This document shows, in pieces, positions 51,194 through 59,228 of a stretch of 64,000 nt of DNA; within the stretch, counting starts at the first letter, position 1; the number at the start of each line of letters is the position of its first letter. The position numbers and the translations under genes are program-made. The stretch is from Citrobacter sp. On2M. Lineage in GTDB: Bacteria > Pseudomonadota > Gammaproteobacteria > Enterobacterales > Enterobacteriaceae. The stretch spans positions 248,001 to 312,000 of the forward strand of contig NZ_WPCV01000001.1 of assembly GCF_018035235.1 (NCBI RefSeq). Reading direction: 5' to 3'. The notes under the pieces were generated by a model. That model ran no database searches. It was given only the letters and a program-made list of their open reading frames with translations, and was not told where the DNA came from.

Positions 51194-52939
51194 ATGATAA
51201 AACCGACGTTTTTACGCCGGGTAGCCATTGCTGCTCTGCTCTCAGGAAGTTGTTTTAGCGTGGCTGCTGCGCCGGCTGCACCACCGCCGGTGTCTTACGG
51301 TGTAGAGGAAGATGTGTTCCATCCCGTGCGTGCGCAACAGGGGATGGTGGCTTCCGTGGATGCGTTAGCCACCCAGGTTGGGGTGGATATTCTTAAACAG
51401 GGCGGGAATGCCGTTGATGCCGCCGTTGCCGTGGGTTACGCGCTGGCGGTGACGCATCCGCAGGCGGGCAATCTGGGCGGCGGTGGGTTTATGCTGCTGC
51501 GCACCAAAGACGGTAACACCACAGCGATTGATTTTCGTGAAATGGCCCCTGCTGGCGCGACCCGCGACATGTTCCTCGATGAGCAGGGCAACGCCGATGC
51601 GAAAAAATCGCTAACCTCACATCTGGCATCCGGTACGCCGGGTACCGTGGCGGGGTTCTCGCTGGCACTGGAGAAATATGGCACGATGCCGCTGAACAAA
51701 GTCGTGCGCCCGGCAATGAAGCTGGCGGAAGAAGGCTTTGTTGTTAACGACGCGCTGGCTGACGATCTGAAAACCTATGGCAGCGAAGTGCTCCCTAATC
51801 ACGAAAACAGCAAAGCCATTTTCTGGAAAGACGGCGAGCCGCTGAAAAAGGGCGACAAGCTGGTGCAAACGAACCTGGCGAAAAGCCTGGAGATGATTGC
51901 CGAAAATGGCCCGGATGCGTTTTATAAAGGGGCGATTGCCGATCAGATTGCTGAGGAAATGCAGAAGAACGGCGGGCTGATGACCAAAGAGGATTTAGCC
52001 GCCTATAAAGCCGTGGAGCGTACGCCGATTAGCGGCGACTATCGCGGATATCAGGTCTTCTCGATGCCGCCGCCGTCCTCTGGCGGAATTCATATCGTGC
52101 AGATCCTCAATATTCTCGAAAACTTCGATATGAAGAAGTACGGGTTTGGCAGCGCTGATGCCATGCAGGTAATGGCTGAAGCGGAGAAATATGCCTACGC
52201 CGACCGTTCGGAGTATCTGGGCGACCCGGATTTTGTGAAAGTGCCGTGGCAGGCGCTGACCAATAAAGCCTATGCCAAATCGCTTGCCGATCAGATTGAT
52301 ATCAACAAGGCTAAGCCTTCCAGCCAGATCAAACCTGGCAAGCTCGCGCCGTATGAAAGCAATCAGACCACCCATTTCTCGGTGGTGGATAAAGACGGCA
52401 ATGCTGTGGCGGTGACGTATACGCTGAACACCACCTTTGGCACCGGGATTGTGGCGGGAAACACCGGCATTCTGCTTAATAACGAAATGGACGATTTCTC
52501 CGCCAAACCGGGCGTGCCGAACGTTTACGGGTTGGTGGGTGGCGATGCCAACGCGGTTGGGCCGAAGAAGCGTCCACTGTCATCAATGTCGCCGACTATC
52601 GTGGTTAAAGACGGGAAAACCTGGCTGGTTACTGGCAGTCCTGGCGGAAGCCGAATTATCACTACTGTGCTGCAAATGGTAGTCAACAGCATTGATTTTG
52701 GAATGAATGTCGCCGAAGCGACCAACGCGCCGCGCTTCCATCATCAGTGGTTGCCCGATGAACTGCGCGTTGAGAAAGGGTTTAGCCCGGACACCATTAA
52801 GCTGCTGGAACAGAAAGGGCAGAAAGTCGCACTGAAGGAAGCGATGGGCAGCACGCAGAGCATTATGGTAGGACCGGATGGCGCACTGTATGGCGCGTCC
52901 GATCCGCGTTCCGTGGATGATTTAACGGCGGGATACTGA
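51194..52939 (+). CDS. ggt: gamma-glutamyltransferase Ggt
   Basis: Ggt is a periplasmic N-terminal nucleophile hydrolase that cleaves the gamma-glutamyl bond of glutathione. The 581 aa precursor has a signal peptide ending near FSVAAA. Autocleavage occurs before the catalytic Thr in NQTTHFSVVDK (about residue 392), giving large and small subunits. The lid and oxyanion segments (GGGGFML, SSMSPTIV, GSPGGS) are intact. The start at 51194 follows GGAGA and matches E. coli; a 24-codon upstream extension is rejected. Confidence 0.97.
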   Translation: MIKPTFLRRVAIAALLSGSCFSVAAAPAAPPPVSYGVEEDVFHPVRAQQGMVASVDALATQVGVDILKQGGNAVDAAVAVGYALAVTHPQAGNLGGGGFMLLRTKDGNTTAIDFREMAPAGATRDMFLDEQGNADAKKSLTSHLASGTPGTVAGFSLALEKYGTMPLNKVVRPAMKLAEEGFVVNDALADDLKTYGSEVLPNHENSKAIFWKDGEPLKKGDKLVQTNLAKSLEMIAENGPDAFYKGAIADQIAEEMQKNGGLMTKEDLAAYKAVERTPISGDYRGYQVFSMPPPSSGGIHIVQILNILENFDMKKYGFGSADAMQVMAEAEKYAYADRSEYLGDPDFVKVPWQALTNKAYAKSLADQIDINKAKPSSQIKPGKLAPYESNQTTHFSVVDKDGNAVAVTYTLNTTFGTGIVAGNTGILLNNEMDDFSAKPGVPNVYGLVGGDANAVGPKKRPLSSMSPTIVVKDGKTWLVTGSPGGSRIITTVLQMVVNSIDFGMNVAEATNAPRFHHQWLPDELRVEKGFSPDTIKLLEQKGQKVALKEAMGSTQSIMVGPDGALYGASDPRSVDDLTAGY

Positions 52940-52951
52940 TTTTTTTTTCAT

Positions 52952-52974
52952 AGCCCGGTGCCTGGCACCGGGCT
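52952..52974. terminator. hairpin between ggt and the phosphotriesterase-like gene
   Basis: AGCCCGGTGCC and GGCACCGGGCT pair across a one-base centre between two convergent stops. T-runs are weak on both sides. Confidence 0.78.
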
Positions 52975-52983
52975 CTTTATTGG

Positions 52984-54018
52984 TTACGCCGTGAGTAATC
53001 GTGCTGGATTATCAATACAGAGTTTACGAAGAATATCGTTGTCTACTCCACGGGCAGCCAGATAGGCGAGGAAAACATTCGGGACAAATCCCCAGCCGTT
53101 TCCCCCATTTTTTGCCCACATTTGTTTGAGAAAGACATCATGGCTTAAGACGATCTGGTCGGCGTATCCCAGTTCAATCAGATGTGCTACCGCATCTGCG
53201 GTTTCCTGAACGCCCGGGGCTATCCCTTCTTTTGGGAAGGTGATGTCCAGGCCAATCATGTCAAATTCTAGCCATACGCCGCGGTCAAGCATTTTACATT
53301 GATAAGCAACATCCTTTCCTGAAGGATCTGAATGCGCCAGCGAGACTTTTGCCGGAGAGACGTTCATCTCTTCAAGGACAATATCCAGTACCTCGTCGCC
53401 CAGCCGCAGCCACCCTGGCATATGGATATTCATCGCCGTGTGGGGGTTATTACGTTGTGCCAGAGAAGCCGCCCGCAGACTGTTGCGTTCCGCCTGCGTA
53501 AAAGCGGGTGATACACCAATTTCACCGATCATGCCGGCGCGAATATCCGTCTCGCCTATCCCCTGATTCAGTTCCTTATCAATAAGTGAGGCTAACAACT
53601 CGACAGGTTTATGGATCCTGGCGCTTTCGAACTTCTCCAGATAAGGTCCTGATGAAGCCACGATGTTCAAACCGGTTTTTAATGCTACTTCTCGTAAAGA
53701 TAAGACGTCCCGGCCGATCGATTCAGAACCTGTCGCGTCGACAATAGTTCGGCCTCCCAATGACATAAAGTTGTTGATTTCAAAGATGACATCATCAATC
53801 TCCTTTCTGTCCATGTTATCGGCGCAGCAGTAGGGATCGTGTTTCAATCCCCACTGCAGAGCAGCGCTGACTTTTTTCCCCACGAGTTGCTGTGAAAATT
53901 CATATTGCGGTTCGTCAACAACTGATGATAAATCGTTAAACAGGTGCTCATGCGGTAGCGTCAGACCCATATCCGTGTGCGCAATGGGGCCTGTTACGGT
54001 TTGCAGGAAACCTTTCAT
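52984..54018 (-). CDS. phosphotriesterase-family metallohydrolase
   Basis: This 344 aa protein belongs to the amidohydrolase/PTE superfamily. Metal ligands are visible: HEH (23-25), E166 in GMIGEIGVS, H199 (MNIHMPG), H229 (SLAHSDP) and D294 (VLSHDVF). The bridging residue is Glu and not the carbamylated Lys of true PTE, as in E. coli Php. Relatives include sugar lactonases, so a lactone or phospho-sugar substrate is plausible. I chose the second Met, 6 bases after GGAGGT; it overlaps the permease stop as TGATG. It is the last gene of a four-gene operon. Confidence 0.85.
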   Translation of the reverse strand: MKGFLQTVTGPIAHTDMGLTLPHEHLFNDLSSVVDEPQYEFSQQLVGKKVSAALQWGLKHDPYCCADNMDRKEIDDVIFEINNFMSLGGRTIVDATGSESIGRDVLSLREVALKTGLNIVASSGPYLEKFESARIHKPVELLASLIDKELNQGIGETDIRAGMIGEIGVSPAFTQAERNSLRAASLAQRNNPHTAMNIHMPGWLRLGDEVLDIVLEEMNVSPAKVSLAHSDPSGKDVAYQCKMLDRGVWLEFDMIGLDITFPKEGIAPGVQETADAVAHLIELGYADQIVLSHDVFLKQMWAKNGGNGWGFVPNVFLAYLAARGVDNDILRKLCIDNPARLLTA

Positions 54019-54986
54019 CATGACACCTCCATTTTTTGCGCCATTTTGGATGCTCTGTATTCGGGGATGGTGGTAACAATTGCGCCTACTAGCGCAAACA
54101 GCGTCCCAATGATCGTGACCAGGTAGACCGTATTGCCTAGTGATGGGATAAGTTCATCAATCAACACTGAGCCAAGCAACTGACCTGCGGTAGAAGCAAC
54201 TCCGAGCATCAACAGACCTAAGCCTCTGACCAGAATCGCCATCAGCCCGATGGACAGCAGACCCAGCGGGCCACCGAGATACATCCACCACGTATCGGGT
54301 AACTGGACGGTGACATGACCTAATGCGACACGTATCGCCAGCGCAGCGCCCAGCACACAAAAGCCGACGATGAAGTTCCAGGTAATGGAAACCAGCATGG
54401 AGCCCGTTGCCTCGGCGACTTTGGCATTTCCTGCTGGCTGCCAGCCAGCAAGTAACCCTGCCAAAAATGGAAGGATAGCGAGCAGAATAAACGATGTTGA
54501 GTGCCACTGTGGCGATACGACAAAAATGGTGGCAATAACAGCGAATAATGCGCCAGTAATGCGCCATGGCGTGAAATATTTCTTCTCATCCACACCGATA
54601 CCAAAACGGTCGCACAGTAGGCCGGAAAGGAGCAGAGCGGAAATCAATGCGGTTTGAAAAGTAGCAACGCCCAACGCACTGGCTGATGCGCCTTCAGAAA
54701 ATACGACCATCGCCCCGCATAATCCGGCAAACCAATTCCACAACGGGATTTTCCGCGTTTTAATCAGAGCAGGGATCGACGCGAATTGCTGGCGTGTTTC
54801 TTTGCGTGCAATAATAATAAAAAACATGACGACCAGACCACTGGCGAACGAGATTACTGCGCAAGCATTACCATCTTGCAACCAGTGTCCCAATTGTCCA
54901 TTAACGGCAGACTGCATGGGGGAAAGCATACCTGCTAAGATAGTTGCAAGCATCAGTAAGGGGGTTGAGTACTTATTCTTGTTCAT
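54018..54986 (-). CDS. DMT-superfamily permease, duplicated DUF606/YdcZ type
   Basis: The 322 aa protein has about ten hydrophobic helices in two homologous halves. Each half carries a DUF606-like segment, the first being SPMQSAVNGQLGHWL and the second STAGQLLGSVLIDELIP. Many DUF606 proteins are single 150 aa halves, so this is a natural tandem form. It is probably an inner-membrane importer or exporter of a small metabolite used by the neighbouring hydrolase and kinase. It is coupled to the hydrolase gene (TGATG) and lies 53 bp after the GATase-like gene. Confidence 0.8.
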   Translation of the reverse strand: MNKNKYSTPLLMLATILAGMLSPMQSAVNGQLGHWLQDGNACAVISFASGLVVMFFIIIARKETRQQFASIPALIKTRKIPLWNWFAGLCGAMVVFSEGASASALGVATFQTALISALLLSGLLCDRFGIGVDEKKYFTPWRITGALFAVIATIFVVSPQWHSTSFILLAILPFLAGLLAGWQPAGNAKVAEATGSMLVSITWNFIVGFCVLGAALAIRVALGHVTVQLPDTWWMYLGGPLGLLSIGLMAILVRGLGLLMLGVASTAGQLLGSVLIDELIPSLGNTVYLVTIIGTLFALVGAIVTTIPEYRASKMAQKMEVS

Positions 54987-55039
54987 ACATCAATCCTTAT
55001 ATTTTATAAAAGGAGTAACTTTCGTTACTCCATTGTTTT

Positions 55040-55801
55040 TTATTTTCTGGCAATGAATTGAAGCGTGTTAACCCACAGGTCGGTATAAAACGGCCAGGAC
55101 ATGAATTGCTGCGTTCCCCAGTGTGGTGAGCAGTCACTCATAAAACAGGCGGTTTTGCCCCGTTGGTATTCACCGAACACCAACAATGGATCATTATTAA
55201 TGGTTAATACGACATCGGTATCTTCTTTGGCTACAACCTGGTTATATCCAAGAAATACCGGGTAGTCTGAGAATCCGTTAACAACAGGATGTTCAGGCGA
55301 GACTACCTCAGCGTAAATACCCTCTGGTTTTTCCACCCGGTCATCGCCGTTTAGCATAATAACTGGCAGGACTTCGGCAAGAATGGTGTTCTTGTAATTA
55401 GCCTTGGCCTCAATACCCATAAATGACAGATAGCCGCCAATCATGAGCAGTCCACCACCATTTTTGACGTACTCTTTAATTAATTCCAGAGCATTCGGCT
55501 TTATTTTTAGCTGATAGAACGTCTCGTTTTGCAACAGGAACGTATTGCTGCCGATATCGCTAATGACAATGGCATCGTAACGGTTTAGCTCATCAACGCT
55601 TTCTGGAAAAGCGATTTGTACGGTGTGAGCAGGCATATAATCAACTTCCACTCCGCCTTTCTTTAGGCATTCCAGTAACCATGTGGCACCTTCTTCGTAT
55701 TTACTGGAGGTAAAACTGTCATAGCCTTTTGAATGAATCATGTGAATATGCCAGGATTCTCCAATAAAGAGCACCTTTAATTTTTTCTGCGTATTATTCA
55801 T
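55040..55801 (-). CDS. GATase-fold protein (PF07090-like), no catalytic Cys at the elbow
   Basis: This 253 aa cytoplasmic protein looks like the putative glutamine amidotransferase (DUF1355/ThuA-like) fold, with KVLFIGESWHIH at the start and VKNGGGLLMIGGYLSF where class I amidotransferases have the Cys elbow. That position here reads MIGGY, with no Cys. An amidotransferase reaction is therefore unlikely. Conserved aromatic and His residues (SWHIHMIHSKGYDSF, SPHWG) may form another active site, for example for sugar binding. It starts 15 bp after the regulator-kinase gene. Confidence 0.75.
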   Translation of the reverse strand: MNNTQKKLKVLFIGESWHIHMIHSKGYDSFTSSKYEEGATWLLECLKKGGVEVDYMPAHTVQIAFPESVDELNRYDAIVISDIGSNTFLLQNETFYQLKIKPNALELIKEYVKNGGGLLMIGGYLSFMGIEAKANYKNTILAEVLPVIMLNGDDRVEKPEGIYAEVVSPEHPVVNGFSDYPVFLGYNQVVAKEDTDVVLTINNDPLLVFGEYQRGKTACFMSDCSPHWGTQQFMSWPFYTDLWVNTLQFIARK

Positions 55802-55816
55802 AGTCTGCTCCTTGAT

Positions 55817-57031
55817 TTAGTGAGTCGAGATAGTTTGTTTATAATTTGAACCCTGAATGCGATGAAGAACAGAATCGTTCTCTGGCATGTCAGAGGCATT
55901 GGGTGTTTCAACAGCAAGTGAGGCGAATGCGCTGGCATAGCACAATGCGGATGCCAGTGATTTTCCTTTAGCAAGGCCTGATGCGAGAGCGCCATTAAAG
56001 GCGTCGCCCGCTCCAGCGGTATTTTTTACAACTGCCGGGAACGCCGGGGAATAGATGAATTGTGTTCCGTCATAAGCGAGGGAGCCTTTGCTCCCTAGGG
56101 TGATAATGGTATTTTTGACGCCTTTCTGATGAATAATCTTTGCCGCACTTTTTGCCGACTCAATATCATTGACGGACATATTTGCCAGCAGACCAGCTTC
56201 GGTTTCATTTGGCGTAATATAATCAATATTATCAATAATGGTATTGACCATTTCATTGTATGGTGCTGGATTGATAATGACAGGGATATCATTTTTCTGC
56301 GCGATTCGAATTGTTTGGTGAAGCGCCTCGTAATTTGTCTCCAGCTGTACAAGAACAATATCTGAATGAATAATAGCTTCTCTTTGTATGGTGATTTCAT
56401 CAGGGGAAATTGTCATGTTCGCACCGGGATAGATAGCGATGACGTTATCTCCGGTATCCCCATTCACCATGATGGTGGCTGTGCCAGTTTGTGTTTCTTT
56501 GGTTTGATAGATAACACTTTTATGGATCTTTGATGAGTTAATAAAATTAATGGCGTAATCGCTAAAATGGTCTGACCCTACTTTAGTAATAAAATGTACA
56601 TCAGAATCGGCATAGCTTGCCGCTAATGCCTGATTACATCCTTTACCGCCTGGCGAAAAAATAAAATTATCGGCAAGTAATGATTCGCCTGTCGAGGGTA
56701 GCCTCGGTAGGTAACTTATAATATCAACATTGAAGGAGCCAATAACACATACATTATTTTTCATGGCAGAGAGACCTTTTTTTATTTTTTGTGCTGATTC
56801 ATATTTTTCCAGCACATAAGCAATTTCGTTTTTTGCAACGTTATCAAGAGAGTCAAGGGTAATAAATGCACCACCATGACAGCGAGTGAGATATCCCTGT
56901 CCGGCAAGTTCATTGAGATCTGAGCGAATAGTTTCTTTTGTTACCTTGAGACTTTTCGCCAGATTGGAAACTTTTACAACTCCCGAAATACTGAGTTCTT
57001 TCAATATTCTATGATGGCGTTCAAATTTCAT
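55817..57031 (-). CDS. DeoR-type regulator fused to a ribokinase-family kinase
   Basis: The 404 aa protein joins a DeoR HTH domain (about 6-58, with VTKETIRSDLNELAGQGYLTR) to a complete PfkB/ribokinase domain (about 92-400). PfkB signature 1 lies at GGKGCNQALAA (128-138) and signature 2 at NTAGAGDAFNGALASG (337-352) with catalytic D343. The kinase residues look intact, so the protein may both phosphorylate a sugar or nucleoside and regulate the operon. It is the first gene of the operon, with a GAGGT ribosome site 5 bases from the ATG. The gene is clearly more AT-rich than its neighbours. Confidence 0.88.
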   Translation of the reverse strand: MKFERHHRILKELSISGVVKVSNLAKSLKVTKETIRSDLNELAGQGYLTRCHGGAFITLDSLDNVAKNEIAYVLEKYESAQKIKKGLSAMKNNVCVIGSFNVDIISYLPRLPSTGESLLADNFIFSPGGKGCNQALAASYADSDVHFITKVGSDHFSDYAINFINSSKIHKSVIYQTKETQTGTATIMVNGDTGDNVIAIYPGANMTISPDEITIQREAIIHSDIVLVQLETNYEALHQTIRIAQKNDIPVIINPAPYNEMVNTIIDNIDYITPNETEAGLLANMSVNDIESAKSAAKIIHQKGVKNTIITLGSKGSLAYDGTQFIYSPAFPAVVKNTAGAGDAFNGALASGLAKGKSLASALCYASAFASLAVETPNASDMPENDSVLHRIQGSNYKQTISTH

Positions 57032-57350
57032 TTTTTACCTCACCGTGGTTAAGTTAATCCCAGGTGAAGTATATTGTTGTGATTGTCACCATAAAGTGAT
57101 GGCAGAAACCAAAAAAAAACAAAAATGAAATATTAATTTTATTAAAGTCACGAAAAATATCGATGAAGATAATAAGTAGAATAGTCCTATGATTCAGATG
57201 GTTGTTAGCCTCAAGGTGACGCTGGGGGATGAGCCGTAATCAACAACTTTATGTCAGGATTGGATGGCAATTCCGCTTCTGGATTTAACGGCGGGGAAAT
57301 AAAGGATAATGACCTACAACGCTCTGAAAGTTGTAGGCCTTATTAGTTCG
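57032..57350. promoter_or_regulatory. upstream region of the 53-57 kb operon
   Basis: This 319 bp region has no gene. On the minus strand a TATACT -10 (57068-57073) precedes the regulator gene. An 11 bp palindrome GTGATTGTCAC at 57080-57090 falls in the -10/-35 spacer and is a candidate operator. A hairpin CTACAAC...GTTGTAG near 57313-57335 follows the 57351 gene stop. Confidence 0.45.
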
Positions 57351-58235
57351 TTAAGGAACATACTGTTGCAGTGATTCGGACCAGCGAAATATGTGACTGC
57401 TTTTATCCTGCAGGTTAACGACCTCCAAATCATAAAATCCCTGCGTCTTTGCTGACCGCAATTTCAGGATGTACTTACTCTCGCTGATGTCGTGCTGTCG
57501 CGTTCCGTCCTGGTTCCAGTCTCCGGCGATGTCCTGATATTGATAAACAAGGTCGGAAAACACGTTGATTATCTTGTTGTCTTTGATCGTGTACAACTCC
57601 AGCACTTCATAAAATGCGCCGCCGCCTGAATACGCCTCAGAGTAGCCACCGCGCACCCCGAACGCCAGAGTATCGGGAGAGATCCGGTACGGTGCCAGAT
57701 CCAATTTTGTATAATAAGCCAGCGCTCTGACGGACTCATCATCGCTCTCTTTATCGGTGGCTTTATTCCACGCCGAGATCTGGTTTAACGGTTTTTCTGA
57801 GCGGGCAATAGGCACTAGCTGTTGGTTCTGCCAGGAAAAAACGCCGAGATATAATTTATTGGCGCGTCCGTTGCTGTAGTTTTCCGGACAGGTGTTATCC
57901 GCGTACTTTTTTGCCTGCCCGGCATCGGCCTGATTGTCTGCGAAACAGGCGACGCCAATGTATTTTCCGTCTTTGCCCCAGGCTTTGGCGCCGGTGAGGA
58001 TCAGATTATTAGGATTTTCGTTTGGCGCAACCCAGCCAATCCACTGGTTCTCTGATAATCCCTGCGGAAGTTCACCAAATCCTTTCGCAGGTGTTGCCCC
58101 TGCCATTTGCTCAGCAAAAATCTGTTTACCTTCAGGATGTTGAATAGCGCCGGGGACAGCATCGAGATTTTGTACGGTCGTGGCGAAAGCTGGAGAGAGC
58201 GAGGCCAGTAAAACCAGGGGAACAAACTTTTTCAC
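57351..58235 (-). CDS. conserved periplasmic protein of unknown function
   Basis: I do not recognise the family. The 294 aa precursor has a GTG start with AAAGGA eight bases upstream and a clear signal peptide (MKKFVPLVLLASLSPAFA). The mature part has two cysteines (C97, C116) that could form a disulfide, many aromatic residues, and a GGYSEAYSGGGAFYEVLELY segment. The C-terminal half looks like a beta-rich repeat-free domain (KYILKLRSAKTQGFYDLEVVN). It is a single gene, followed by a hairpin, and lies upstream of the operon on the same strand. No obvious E. coli K-12 counterpart is known to me at this site. Confidence 0.8.
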   Translation of the reverse strand: MKKFVPLVLLASLSPAFATTVQNLDAVPGAIQHPEGKQIFAEQMAGATPAKGFGELPQGLSENQWIGWVAPNENPNNLILTGAKAWGKDGKYIGVACFADNQADAGQAKKYADNTCPENYSNGRANKLYLGVFSWQNQQLVPIARSEKPLNQISAWNKATDKESDDESVRALAYYTKLDLAPYRISPDTLAFGVRGGYSEAYSGGGAFYEVLELYTIKDNKIINVFSDLVYQYQDIAGDWNQDGTRQHDISESKYILKLRSAKTQGFYDLEVVNLQDKSSHIFRWSESLQQYVP

Positions 58236-58282
58236 TATTGCGTCCTTTCAATAAGCAGGGCGAGATGACTCGCCCTTCAACA

Positions 58283-58771
58283 TTATTTCACACGCGCCAT
58301 AAAATACGCATCCACGTACTCGCCGTTGCGCAGTCCGTATTTCTTACCTGTCCCTTCGATCTCAAAGCCATGCTTTTTATAGACCGCAATTGCAGGTTCG
58401 TTATCAACAAACACCGTTAACTCGATACGGTCGACGCGCAGCCAGTTGTCGCACATGTCGATCATCGTACGGAGAAGCGCGCTGGCAACGCCGCGATTCT
58501 GCCAGCGGGCATCAACGCAGATACCAAAATCGGCGACATGGCTGCGGCGGGGGCGCTGAGCAACGTCGATGCAGAGATGTCCGACGACGATATCATCAAT
58601 GCACGCGACCAGTTGTTTGATTCCGACCCGTTCGGTTAGTCGCTCTTGCCACATCTCCATGGAAGGATGAGGAACCTGTAGCGTGTTGTGATACACCTCC
58701 GGCTGGGCATGGATCTGACGAATTGCGTCGTAATCTTTAGGTTCAGCGTGGCGAATCACTATCTCACTCAT
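58283..58771 (-). CDS. yhhY: amino-acid N-acetyltransferase YhhY (AaaT)
   Basis: This 162 aa GNAT-family enzyme matches E. coli YhhY, reported to acetylate L-phenylalanine, L-methionine and toxic analogues. The acetyl-CoA loop is RWQNRGVASALLRTM. It lies 47 bp upstream of the unknown periplasmic gene and diverges from ryhB, the same arrangement as in E. coli. Confidence 0.95.
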   Translation of the reverse strand: MSEIVIRHAEPKDYDAIRQIHAQPEVYHNTLQVPHPSMEMWQERLTERVGIKQLVACIDDIVVGHLCIDVAQRPRRSHVADFGICVDARWQNRGVASALLRTMIDMCDNWLRVDRIELTVFVDNEPAIAVYKKHGFEIEGTGKKYGLRNGEYVDAYFMARVK

Positions 58772-58866
58772 TCCTTATCTCCTTCAGGGTTAATTGAGTC
58801 TTTACCCTCGCTGAGAAAGAAAATTCCGTCAACTGCATTTTTTTGCAAAAAGAAGTAGACAAGTGC

Positions 58867-58886
58867 GAATGAGAATGATTATTATT
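58867..58886 (+). promoter_or_regulatory. Fur box in the ryhB promoter
   Basis: GAATGAGAATGATTATTATT is an array of three GATAAT-type hexamers, the Fur pattern. It overlaps the ryhB -10 (TATTAT, 58880-58885), so iron-loaded Fur would block transcription. Confidence 0.9.
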
Positions 58887-58891
58887 GCTCT

Positions 58892-58985
58892 GCATTCAGG
58901 GGAACCCCTATGGAGAACCTGAAAGCACGACATTGCTCACATTGCTTCCAGTATTACTTTAGCCAGCTTTTGCTGGCTTTTTTTT
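58892..58985 (+). ncRNA. ryhB: small regulatory RNA RyhB
   Basis: RyhB is the Hfq-dependent RNA that shuts off iron-using proteins when iron is low. The conserved core GAGAACCTGAAAGCACGACA and TTGCTCACATTGCTTCCAGT is present, followed by a terminator hairpin (AGCCAGC-TTTT-GCTGGCT) with a long U-run. A -10 at 58880-58885 predicts the start at 58892. The 5' 20 nt differ from E. coli (GCATTCAGGGGAACCCC versus GCGATCAGGAAGACCC), but the target-pairing core is kept. Location between yhhY and yhhX is as in E. coli. Confidence 0.96.
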
Positions 58986-58986
58986 T

Positions 58987-59228
58987 GGGGTTTTGTTTCA
59001 GCCTGGCTTACTTGTCATTTTGTCCCCGGGAAGTGCTCGTGCTCCTCACGTACATTTAGTACGCTCCGGGCCCTGCGCGCTTGCCGTGAACAAACTGCCT
59101 GCGACGCCGGCGGCCGATCCTGTCGCACCAGTGGTGCCGTTCAAGCGCTATCCGGCAAAGAATCCAACATTCAGTCTCCTCACGCTTTGCGCTATGGTGT
59201 AGACAATCATCTTCAAAAGGACTGTCTC
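58987..59228 (+). other. ryhB-yhhX intergenic region with a GC-rich segment
   Basis: Positions 59020-59160 are GC-rich, unlike the AT-rich leader that follows. They include a small CGTAC-ATTTA-GTACG hairpin and a CTCCGGGCCC run, reminiscent of dispersed enterobacterial intergenic repeats. I cannot assign a named repeat family. A 69-codon frame here has no family resemblance and looks accidental. The yhhX ribosome site (AAAAGGAC) is at the end. Confidence 0.4.

Noticed and set aside
57080-57100. CRP site in front of the DeoR-kinase gene
   Set aside because: GTGA and TCAC are separated by 3 bp, not the 8 bp that the TGTGA-N6-TCACA layout requires.
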